From Deltaproteobacteria bacterium (lineage in GTDB: Bacteria > Myxococcota > Myxococcia > Myxococcales > JAHFDP01), in the NCBI GenBank assembly GCA_023248955.1, contig JAHFDP010000002.1, forward strand, positions 1-64,000: a stretch of DNA of 64,000 nucleotides. Direction: 5' to 3'. Positions within the stretch are counted from its first letter, which is position 1, and the number at the start of each line of letters is the position of its first letter. Below, in pieces: positions 42,057 to 50,145 of the stretch. Under the pieces are notes generated by a model, which searched no databases, was not told the DNA's origin, and saw nothing but the letters and a program-made list of their open reading frames with translations. The position numbers were made by a program, and so were the translations under genes.

Positions 42057-43307
42057 TCAGTTTTGTGTTACCACGTGCAGAACAGGCGTCGGTCGCAACG
42101 TCAGATCATTTCCTTCCTTCACCAGCACGGTCGTGGAATTGAGGGCGGCGGCGAAACTCGCGGGCCCCACGCCACACACCGTCGCCGGCCCGCTCCACAC
42201 GAGGTGATTCGGATCGGAAACGTCGAGGTCGGCCACCTGCCCGCGATGCGCACCGTCCACCCACGCCAGCCGCACCACGTGCACGCCCGGAAGATGAAGC
42301 GACGACAAAGTCAATCCGTTGATCTCCGCCGCGTCGATGTTGAGCGATCCCGAACCGATCACCGTCCCCGAGACGTCGAACAGGACCGCGTCGAATCCGC
42401 CGTTGGGCCGAATAGCCAGCATGATGTCGCTCACGATCGGCGCAAGCTGATTGCCCCACGGAATCGTCGTGCCACCATCGGGGACAGAAACCGCGCTGAA
42501 GTCGGAACGGTAGAGCTGCGTCTGGCCGTCGCCGCTGTCGGTGGTGGAAGCGATGGCCCACAGCGGTTTGCCGTTTTGCGGATAGAGCGCCTCCATGGCG
42601 GCCGCGCTCATCGGGCGGGCCAGGGGTGTCTTGGGCGGCTTGCAAGAGAGCAGCGCCGATTCGTCGCACACGCCCACGTTCCCGTTTTGCATCCAAGCGA
42701 GAAGCACCGTGCTACCGAGAAGCACGCTGTCGCGCGCCCAGCCCAGCGAAGCGCCGGCGGGTTCGCCGGTGGTGACGCCACCATCGAGCGAATCGGAATT
42801 CAGACAACCGCCACCGAAAAGCGTCCAACTGGAGCGATCGTGAAGCGCGTCGTATTTGCCAGCGAGAACTTCGGCGCACGGCGTCCCGTCGAAAACGTGT
42901 CCCGGCGCTACGGCCAAAAAGTCTGGGCGTGGTGTCAGCGAAACGCCGCGCGTGCCAACGTGGCCTTCCAGTGCGGTTCCCATCATCACGCCATCGGCGG
43001 TGACCGCGGCAAATGCGCTCGGGTAGTTGCTCGGATCGGTGTCGCCGGGCGGCATCTGCGCAGGACCGCGAAAGGCGACGGCGCCGATGCCACCTTTGAA
43101 GCGCACACCGCCGGCATGGACGCCATCGTCGAACGTAAAGTCGGCGCACACGCCACCGTCTTCGCCGCCGTCCGCGCCACCGTCTCCTCCACCATCTTCC
43201 GCGCCGCCCTTTTGGGTCGTATGGCGCGCCAGCTCTTGCTCAACCAAGAGCGTGCAGGCCGCGGAGAGACCCAGCAAGACCAGCAGCGGCGCGGCTTTCC
43301 TGATCAT
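42057..43307 (-). CDS. Hypothetical lipoprotein with Asp/Gly-rich linker
   Basis: 416 residues. Lipobox LSAACTLL with Cys near 18, followed by a short stretch rich in Glu/Asp/Gly (KGGAEDGGGDGGADGGEDGG), the flexible linker usual in myxobacterial surface lipoproteins. The rest is beta-rich with several cysteines (GVCADFTFDDGV, TPCAEVLAGKYD, FGGGCLNSDSLDG, VCDESALLSCKPPK), possibly a seven-bladed propeller judging by spaced hydrophobic strands. No catalytic motif recognised. Its ATG overlaps the stop of dnaE by 4 bases, so it is translated after the polymerase, which is probably a genome-packing effect and not a functional link. Confidence 0.72.
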   Translation of the reverse strand: MIRKAAPLLVLLGLSAACTLLVEQELARHTTQKGGAEDGGGDGGADGGEDGGVCADFTFDDGVHAGGVRFKGGIGAVAFRGPAQMPPGDTDPSNYPSAFAAVTADGVMMGTALEGHVGTRGVSLTPRPDFLAVAPGHVFDGTPCAEVLAGKYDALHDRSSWTLFGGGCLNSDSLDGGVTTGEPAGASLGWARDSVLLGSTVLLAWMQNGNVGVCDESALLSCKPPKTPLARPMSAAAMEALYPQNGKPLWAIASTTDSGDGQTQLYRSDFSAVSVPDGGTTIPWGNQLAPIVSDIMLAIRPNGGFDAVLFDVSGTVIGSGSLNIDAAEINGLTLSSLHLPGVHVVRLAWVDGAHRGQVADLDVSDPNHLVWSGPATVCGVGPASFAAALNSTTVLVKEGNDLTLRPTPVLHVVTQN

Positions 43308-46300
43308 CGAACCGTGGCAGCCTTCCGACCTAGCAGCCGATCAATGCCGGCAAGCAAGTCGTCGCTCGGTGCCACATTTTGCGGAAGCTTAAGCTTCGCT
43401 TCGCCTTGTCCATCGACCGCGATGGCGAGCGTCACTGCGCAATTTCCCGGGTATTGCGTCAGCAGCCCCTGGAGCCGCGCCAATTTTTCCGGCGAGAGCT
43501 CCGCCGACGTGGCGCGCACATCCACGCGCGTGGCCTTGGCGCTGCGCACATCCGCTAAGCGCGTCACCTCGTCGACTTTCAGTTCTCGCTCGGGCGCGGC
43601 TTCGCTCTCGGCTTCCTCGCCGCCACCGGGCGCACCCATGCGATCGATGATGCGCACCTGGCCGGCGATGAGCACCGGATCGTCACCTTGCAAGAGCGCC
43701 CCAAATCGCTGGACGGCATCGTCGTAGCAGAGGCAATTTCGCGCGCCGACCAGATCCTCGAGCGTAAAGAAGGCCATCATTTTGCCGGTTTTGGTCGGGC
43801 GCGTCCGATAGCCTTGCACCACGCCGGCCATGGAGACCTTTTCGAAATTGCGCGCACCAGCAAGCGTCGCCGACGTGTGCGTGGAGTAGCGCGCGATTTC
43901 GCCGGCGTAGCGCGAGAGTGGATGGCCCGTGATGTAGAAACCCAGCGCGGCCTTCTCGCGCGCCAGCCGTTCCCGCTCGCCCCACTCGTCGCGTTTGATG
44001 TAGGCCTCGACCGCCGCGGGTTCAGCTCCGCCTTTTTTTCCACCAGCGAGCAGACCGAAGAGTGACGATTGGCCACTGGCACGGTCGCGCTGCGTGCTGG
44101 CGCCCGCCTCTAGTGCGGAAGGGATCGATTCGAACAACGCGGCGCGTGGTTGTCCGGTGAAGTCAAAGGCGCCGGCGTTGACGAGTGCCTCGAGCACTTT
44201 GGCGTTGAGTTTTTTCTGATCGACGCGCGCACAAAAGTCGAATTGGCCTTTAAACGGCCCATGTGTCCGCGCGGCGACAATGGCTTCAATCGAGTTTTCG
44301 CCGACCCCTTTAATGGCGCCCAAGCCGAATCGAATTGATTTTTTCTTTCCCTTCCCCGCGGCTTCGCTGACGCCGAACTGCAAATCGCTCTCATTCACAT
44401 CGGGCGACAACACAGCGATGCCGGTTCCACGCGCCTCGGAGATATGACCGACGACCTTGTCGGTATCTTCCTTCTCGCTGGTGAGGAGCGCGGCCATGAA
44501 TTCGACCGGATAGTGGCACTTTAAATAAGCGGTCTGGTACGTAATAAGTCCGTATGCCGCGGAATGCGACTTATTAAAGCCATATTCCGCGAATTTTTCC
44601 ATTAAATCGAAAATCTCGTTGGCCAATGCTTCGGCCACACCGTTCTTCATCGCACCTTCCAAAAATCCCGAGCGCTCCATGGCCATCACTTCGGCCTTCT
44701 TCTTGCCCATGGCACGACGGAGCAGGTCGGCGCGTCCCAGCGAATAACCAGCCAGGACCTGCGCGATCTGCATCACCTGCTCTTGGTAAACAATGACGCC
44801 GTAGGTATCTTTGAGAATCGGCTCCAACAAAGGATGCTGATAAACGACCTTTTGCCGGCCATGTTTGCGGTCGATAAAAACGTCGACCATGCCGGCATCG
44901 AGCGGACCCGGCCGATAAAGAGCGCCGGCGGCGATGACGTCTTCGAAAACGGAGGGCTTGAGCTTCTTCACCATTTCGGTGAAGCCCGACGATTCCATTT
45001 GAAACACGCCGCCCGTTTCGCCACGGCCCATCAGGTCATACGAGGGTTTGTCGTCGAGCGGAATCCGGGTGATGTCGATCGGCGGCTCACCCAACGCGCG
45101 CCGCGACCGGTTGGCGAGCTCGGTGGCTTGCTGAATCACGGTCAGCGTTTTGAGACCGAGGAAGTCGAACTTCACAAGGCCGGCGAGCTCGACTTCGTCC
45201 TTGGCGAACTGGGTGACGAGCTCGCCGTTCTGTCCGCGACAGAGCGGCACGTATTCCCACAGCGGCTGTTCGCCGATGACGATGCCGGCGGCGTGCATGC
45301 CCGTAGAGCGGTGCAGCCCCTCCAGCGCTTTGGCGGTATCGATGACCTTTTTGTAGACCGGCTTTTCTTCCATCGCCGCACGCAGCTTCGGCTCGGCCGC
45401 CAACGCCTTCTCGATGGTCGGCGGATGGCCGTCGATTAGCGCCGGGATGTTGCGCGTGATTTCATTGACCTCATTAAACGGCAATCCCATGACACGCGCG
45501 ACGTCTTTAATGGCGCTTTTCGCGGAAAGCGCGCCATAGGTCACGATCTGCGCGACGTTGTCCTTGCCATATTTATCGGTGACGTAATGAATCACCTCGC
45601 CGCGACGCTCCTGGCAAAAATCGACGTCGAAATCCGGCATGGAGACGCGTTCCGGATTCAGGAACCGCTCGAACAGCAAGTTGTACGGCAGCGGATCGAG
45701 ATCGGTAATGCGCAGCGCATAGGCTACGAGCGATCCCGCCCCCGAACCGCGGCCTGGACCAACCGGAATGCCCTTTCCCTTGGCCCAGTTAATGAAGTCT
45801 TGCACGATTAAGAAGTAACCGGAAAATCCCATTTTTATAATGACGCCCAATTCCCGTTCCAGGCGTTCAAAATAAATATCGGGATTAATCCGATCGCGGT
45901 AGGGCAGCTCTTTCAACCGCCGCTCCAGGCCGACACGCGCGCGCTCGATAATGTAGGTATCGCGATCGTAGCCTTCGGGAACGTCATACTTCGGAAGAAA
46001 TTTATCCTTGAGATTCAATTCAACATTGCAAGCCTGCGCAATGCGCCAGGTATTGCTCACCGCCTCCGGCGCGTCGGTCTTGAAGTAGTCCCACATCTCG
46101 TCGGGGCTCTTGATGTAGAGCTCCTCGGTCTCGTGGCGCAGCCGCTTGGGATCGTCGAAGGTCTTCCCGCTGGCGATGGCCATGAGCACTTCGTGGGCCT
46201 GCGCATCGCCCCGCTGGACGTAGTGAGAATCGGCCGTCGCCGCCAGCGGTACCTCGATATCCCGAGCCAACTGCATTAACGACTGATTGACTTTAATCTG

Positions 46301-46843
46301 CTCCGGCAGCTTGTTGGATTGAATCTCCAGAAAGAAATGATCCGGCGCAAAAAGGTCTTTCAGTTCCAGCGCGGACTTCTTCGCACCGTCGTTGTCACCG
46401 CGCCGGAGCGCCCGCGGAACCTCACCGGCCAAGCAGGCGGTCAATCCAAACAAGCCCTCGGAATGCTTCTTCAGCAGCTCTTTATCGATACGCGGATCGT
46501 AATAAAAACCCTCTTGAAAAGCCTTCGACGACAAGTATCGCAAATTCCGATAGCCGATCTCATTCTCCGCGAGGAGCACCAGGTGGTGCCCCACCCGCTC
46601 CGAGCGATCCAGCCGCCCCTTGGGACCGGCGACATAAGCCTCGAAACCAATAATTGGCTTCACGCCGTGCTTCTTGGCTTCCTGATAAAAATTGACCGTT
46701 CCGAACATATTGCCGTGATCAGTCACCGCCACCGACTTCATGCCTTTGTCACTGCAGGCCTTCATCAGGTCCTTCAGCCGAATGGCGCCGTCGAGCAGCG
46801 AATAGAGCGAGTGCAGATGCAGGTGAGTGAAGTCCGCGGGCAT
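43304..46843 (-). CDS. dnaE: DNA polymerase III alpha subunit
   Basis: 1179 residues from the ATG at 46843, preceded by GGTGG; 12 upstream in-frame codons are rejected. The replicative polymerase. The PHP domain begins FTHLHLHSLYSLLDGAIRLK and has SVAVTDHGNMFG. The polymerase active site includes GPGRGSGAGSLVAYAL and the acidic triad region MPDFDVDFCQERRGEVI near 400. The fingers and beta-binding region includes NKSHSAAYGLITYQTAYLK. Tandem helix-hairpin-helix (FGLGAIKGVGENSIEAIV near 840) and OB-fold (VSMAGVVQGYRTRPTKTGKM near 985) follow. All expected domains are present for a type-1 DnaE. Confidence 0.97.
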   Translation of the reverse strand: MPADFTHLHLHSLYSLLDGAIRLKDLMKACSDKGMKSVAVTDHGNMFGTVNFYQEAKKHGVKPIIGFEAYVAGPKGRLDRSERVGHHLVLLAENEIGYRNLRYLSSKAFQEGFYYDPRIDKELLKKHSEGLFGLTACLAGEVPRALRRGDNDGAKKSALELKDLFAPDHFFLEIQSNKLPEQIKVNQSLMQLARDIEVPLAATADSHYVQRGDAQAHEVLMAIASGKTFDDPKRLRHETEELYIKSPDEMWDYFKTDAPEAVSNTWRIAQACNVELNLKDKFLPKYDVPEGYDRDTYIIERARVGLERRLKELPYRDRINPDIYFERLERELGVIIKMGFSGYFLIVQDFINWAKGKGIPVGPGRGSGAGSLVAYALRITDLDPLPYNLLFERFLNPERVSMPDFDVDFCQERRGEVIHYVTDKYGKDNVAQIVTYGALSAKSAIKDVARVMGLPFNEVNEITRNIPALIDGHPPTIEKALAAEPKLRAAMEEKPVYKKVIDTAKALEGLHRSTGMHAAGIVIGEQPLWEYVPLCRGQNGELVTQFAKDEVELAGLVKFDFLGLKTLTVIQQATELANRSRRALGEPPIDITRIPLDDKPSYDLMGRGETGGVFQMESSGFTEMVKKLKPSVFEDVIAAGALYRPGPLDAGMVDVFIDRKHGRQKVVYQHPLLEPILKDTYGVIVYQEQVMQIAQVLAGYSLGRADLLRRAMGKKKAEVMAMERSGFLEGAMKNGVAEALANEIFDLMEKFAEYGFNKSHSAAYGLITYQTAYLKCHYPVEFMAALLTSEKEDTDKVVGHISEARGTGIAVLSPDVNESDLQFGVSEAAGKGKKKSIRFGLGAIKGVGENSIEAIVAARTHGPFKGQFDFCARVDQKKLNAKVLEALVNAGAFDFTGQPRAALFESIPSALEAGASTQRDRASGQSSLFGLLAGGKKGGAEPAAVEAYIKRDEWGERERLAREKAALGFYITGHPLSRYAGEIARYSTHTSATLAGARNFEKVSMAGVVQGYRTRPTKTGKMMAFFTLEDLVGARNCLCYDDAVQRFGALLQGDDPVLIAGQVRIIDRMGAPGGGEEAESEAAPERELKVDEVTRLADVRSAKATRVDVRATSAELSPEKLARLQGLLTQYPGNCAVTLAIAVDGQGEAKLKLPQNVAPSDDLLAGIDRLLGRKAATVR

Positions 46844-46918
46844 AGGTCCACCGTACGGGAAGGGCCGCGTTCGGATCAAGCTTTCGGTTGTACGCGCCCT
46901 CGTCCTGCGGGCAACCGG

Positions 46919-48313
46919 CTAAGCGCTCGCGGCCAGGCGGGCATTTCGCTTCACCGGCTTCAAAATCATCTGAATGCCGTGCTTGGGCCGCAGCGTGATG
47001 ATCGCCTCGGGCGTCGTCACAAATCCGGGCGCAATCTCGGCGCGATAAGCCTGCGCGAGCGTTGCCAACACAAGCTGCGTTTCCATGATCGCAAACTGAT
47101 TGCCGATGCACATGCGCGGCCCACCGCCGAAAGGAAAATAGGCATATTTAGCAATGGCTGCGGCGCGACTCGGTTCGAAACGCGTCGGGTCAAAGGCATC
47201 CGGATTGTTCCAAAATTCCGGGTGGCGATGCGCCAAATAGGCATTCGCAAAAAGAATGCTTCGTTTTGGAATCGTGTAGCCGCCAATCTCATCCTCGGCG
47301 ACCGCCCCGCGCGTAATTAGCCACACCGGCGGATAGAGACGCATCGTCTCGTCGATCACCATCTTGGTGAATGTCAGCTTCGGCAGATCCGCGAAGGTCG
47401 GCAGCCGTCCACCGAGCACCGTACGAAGCTCGTCCTGCAACATCTCCCAAACGTCCGGATGTTGCGCGAGCAGGAAGTAGGCCCAGGTGAGCGCATTCGC
47501 CGACGTCTCGTAGCCAGCGCCGAGCAGCGTCACCACTTCATCATGCAGGAGCGCATCGTTCATCGTGGCGCCGGTCTCAGCGTCGCGCGTCAGCATCAAC
47601 ATCGAGAGCAGATCGCCACGATCGGTTGGATCCTTGCGGCGCTGCGCGACGATCTTGGAAACGATTCCCGAAATTATTTTGCTCGCGCGATTGAAGCGGC
47701 GATTCATGGACGTCGGCACGAACGGCGGCAGCGGCAGCAGTGACGTGAGCTGCACGATGGCCCATTTCAACGTCTCGTCCACTGCCTCTGCAAAAGCCTG
47801 AGCATCGTCACCGATGTCGAGTGAGAAAAGCGTGTCGCTGGCGATGCGCATGGTGATGCGTTGCATCTCGCGCGCCATGTCGATCGGCACATCCGCTGTC
47901 AAGCCATTCCAACGCTCCACCGCCGCTTGGGCCGCGCCCGTCATCGGCGTCGCGAAGGAGGCCACGCGCTCGCGGTGAAAAGCCGGCTGCGCAATGCGCC
48001 GTTGCGACGCCCAGCTCTCGCCCTCGGCGGTCAAAAGTCCGTTGCCCAGATTGGGCCGCAGCGTTTTATAGTTCGGCGTGTTCTTGTCGTAATTTTTATT
48101 GTTGTCCTGCAAAACGCGCTTGATGCCATCGGGATGGCTGAGCTGAAAAACCGAAAATGGCCCCAGCCGAAAACGAGCCACGTCGCCAAATTCCTTCTGA
48201 AGCGATCGGGTCAAGGCGAGGGCATCGGTGCGAAAAGCTTCCATTTCCCCGAGGAGAAAGTGACCACGTGGACTGGGCGCCCGCTTCTTCTGGTTGACGC
48301 GTTCGTTGGACAT
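46919..48313 (-). CDS. Cytochrome P450
   Basis: 464 residues from the ATG at 48313. Haem-thiolate motif YFPFGGGPRMCIGNQFA near residue 400 with the axial Cys; I-helix LLGAGYETSANALTWA near 270 (Glu in the place of the usual Asp, with Thr-Ser); K-helix ExxR in IDETMRLYPPVW; and FDPTRFEPSR. There is no membrane anchor or reductase domain, so separate redox partners are needed. Similarity of the haem region and SPRG-containing N-terminus points to the CYP102/CYP110/CYP4-like group that often hydroxylates fatty acids or terpenes, but substrate is open. It lies between a sensor kinase and dnaE with gaps of 71 and 75 bases. Confidence 0.95.
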   Translation of the reverse strand: MSNERVNQKKRAPSPRGHFLLGEMEAFRTDALALTRSLQKEFGDVARFRLGPFSVFQLSHPDGIKRVLQDNNKNYDKNTPNYKTLRPNLGNGLLTAEGESWASQRRIAQPAFHRERVASFATPMTGAAQAAVERWNGLTADVPIDMAREMQRITMRIASDTLFSLDIGDDAQAFAEAVDETLKWAIVQLTSLLPLPPFVPTSMNRRFNRASKIISGIVSKIVAQRRKDPTDRGDLLSMLMLTRDAETGATMNDALLHDEVVTLLGAGYETSANALTWAYFLLAQHPDVWEMLQDELRTVLGGRLPTFADLPKLTFTKMVIDETMRLYPPVWLITRGAVAEDEIGGYTIPKRSILFANAYLAHRHPEFWNNPDAFDPTRFEPSRAAAIAKYAYFPFGGGPRMCIGNQFAIMETQLVLATLAQAYRAEIAPGFVTTPEAIITLRPKHGIQMILKPVKRNARLAASA

Positions 48314-48384
48314 GATGCGCACATCTAGTTGCGCGCAAAGGCGGTGTCTACCGACCCAGAATGCGTTGGCTCATGATTGAACGG

Positions 48385-50070
48385 TCACGGTACGAACGAC
48401 GAAACACGCGGGAGTTGCACCGTGAACGTCGAGCCGGATCCAGGTTGACTCTCCACGCCGATCGTTCCGCCCATGGCCTCCACGAGCTGCCGCGCGATCC
48501 AGAGACCAAGCCCGAAGCCACCGTAATTCTTCTCCGAAACCGCGCGCTCAAAACGCCCAAAGACACGCTGCAACGACTCGGGCGGAATGCCGATGCCCTG
48601 ATCGGCGACCACCAGCCGCGCGTGGGTTTGGGTAGCATCGACGAGAACTTCGATCGGCTGGTCCTGACCATACTTCACCGCGTTGGAAACCAGATTGGTG
48701 ACCACCTGATCGAGCCGCAGCCGATCCCACTGCCCAACCACCGGCCCAGGCGCCACGAGCTTCAACGCCCGCGCGCCGGGTTGATCTCGAAAACGCTCCA
48801 TCACCTCGCGCACCTCTTGCACGATGTCGACTTCGGAAACCTCGAGCTGTAGCCGACCCGACTGAATCCGCGAAACATCGAGCAGGCTGTCGATGAGACC
48901 CGCGAGCCGCTCGGCTTGGGTCACCGCCTTGTTCAACCGAATGGATACGCGCGGCGGCAACGTCTCCAGACCTTTTTCCGCACTGCGCACCACACCGATG
49001 ATGTTGAGCTGCAGCGCGGTCAGCGGCGTGCGTAGCTCGTGCGAAGCGATCGACAAAAATTCGTCCCGCACGCGCACCGCTTTTTGCAGCTCGGCCTGCA
49101 CGTCTTTTTGCTGCGTGATTTCGTCGAAGGCAATCAAAACCGAATCGGGATGACCATGCCCGGCCGGGAGGAATTCAGAGTTGATCAAGAGCGATTTGCG
49201 ACCGCTGGGATGGTGCCAGTCCATCTGAAAAGCGCGCAACTGCTGACCTCGCGCGGCACGAATTTCCGGCAGCTCCTCATCGTCGATAACGTTGCCATCC
49301 GCATCGGTGCAGCGATATCGTTTGTAATACGTCCCTTCATTCGAGCCGCCTGCCATTTTTTCCGCCGCGCGATTGACGAACATCAGCCGCGCGGAACCAG
49401 GTTCCACGAGCAGCAGCGGAAACGGAACCACGTTCAGGAGCGATTCGAGCCAGTACTGCGCTTCTTCCGTGCGGGTTTGTGCCGCCCGCATCTTCGCCAA
49501 ACTTTGGCGAAGACTTGATCCGAACTGCAAGAGCAACGTAAGAATGAGATAGGCCCCGGCCACGACACTCGAAACCAGAACGACCGCGCTGGCGGTTGGA
49601 GGCAAAACGTCATGCGGGGGCGTAACCACGCTCACCACGGCCAGCGCTACTTCGACCAGAAAACTGGCCGCCGCCAAAATGATGAGGGGCCTACCCTCGA
49701 GATAGGGAAGCACGGCCGCCAGCGCCAACACGGGAATCAGCACCTGCGCGGGAATCGACGGTGGAAGAAGCGGCGCGCCAAAGAGCACGACGCCGAGCAG
49801 GCCATACCCAGTCAGGCTCGCGGCGAGTACGCGCCGACCCCGCTGAGCAGCCCACCAAGCAAACGCCAGCACCAAGAGCAAGGCGCCAACGTCGATCGCC
49901 GAGGCCACGATCCAGGGCGTGTGCACCAGGGCCGCCGCGACGGCGTAGAAAGCCTCGAAGACCGCGGTGAACGTGAAGAGCAGGCGCAAGAATCGGCGCA
50001 GCCGCGAGAGGCGAAGCGTCTCCTCGTGCAGGTCCACCGCCGCGGCGGTGATGTCCTGTGTCCTTCTCAA
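48385..50070 (-). CDS. Membrane-bound PAS sensor histidine kinase
   Basis: 561 residues. About six membrane helices at residues 28-195 form an input module without a known name. A PAS domain follows (about 215-330; WLESLLNVVPFPLLLVEPGS ... PDSVLIAFDEITQQKD). HisKA has the phospho-accepting His in FLSIASHELRTPLTALQLN near 345; the HATPase part has NLVSNAVKYG (N box), VADQGIGIP (G1) and YGGFGLGLWIARQLVE (G2). No receiver domain and no response-regulator gene nearby, so it is an orphan kinase. It is divergent from the repeat lipoprotein at 50146 with about 75 bases between. Confidence 0.93.
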   Translation of the reverse strand: MRRTQDITAAAVDLHEETLRLSRLRRFLRLLFTFTAVFEAFYAVAAALVHTPWIVASAIDVGALLLVLAFAWWAAQRGRRVLAASLTGYGLLGVVLFGAPLLPPSIPAQVLIPVLALAAVLPYLEGRPLIILAAASFLVEVALAVVSVVTPPHDVLPPTASAVVLVSSVVAGAYLILTLLLQFGSSLRQSLAKMRAAQTRTEEAQYWLESLLNVVPFPLLLVEPGSARLMFVNRAAEKMAGGSNEGTYYKRYRCTDADGNVIDDEELPEIRAARGQQLRAFQMDWHHPSGRKSLLINSEFLPAGHGHPDSVLIAFDEITQQKDVQAELQKAVRVRDEFLSIASHELRTPLTALQLNIIGVVRSAEKGLETLPPRVSIRLNKAVTQAERLAGLIDSLLDVSRIQSGRLQLEVSEVDIVQEVREVMERFRDQPGARALKLVAPGPVVGQWDRLRLDQVVTNLVSNAVKYGQDQPIEVLVDATQTHARLVVADQGIGIPPESLQRVFGRFERAVSEKNYGGFGLGLWIARQLVEAMGGTIGVESQPGSGSTFTVQLPRVSSFVP

Positions 50071-50145
50071 GGCGTGGGCTCGCGTGGAGGAACTTCAATC
50101 GGCACCGGGAGACTCCGAATCATCAACGCGCTAGTCTCGCGCGCT

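Noticed and set aside
42042-43727. Plus-strand open frame (561 codons) spanning the lipoprotein and dnaE 3' end
   Set aside because: Crosses two well-supported minus-strand genes and has His/Arg-rich low-information sequence.
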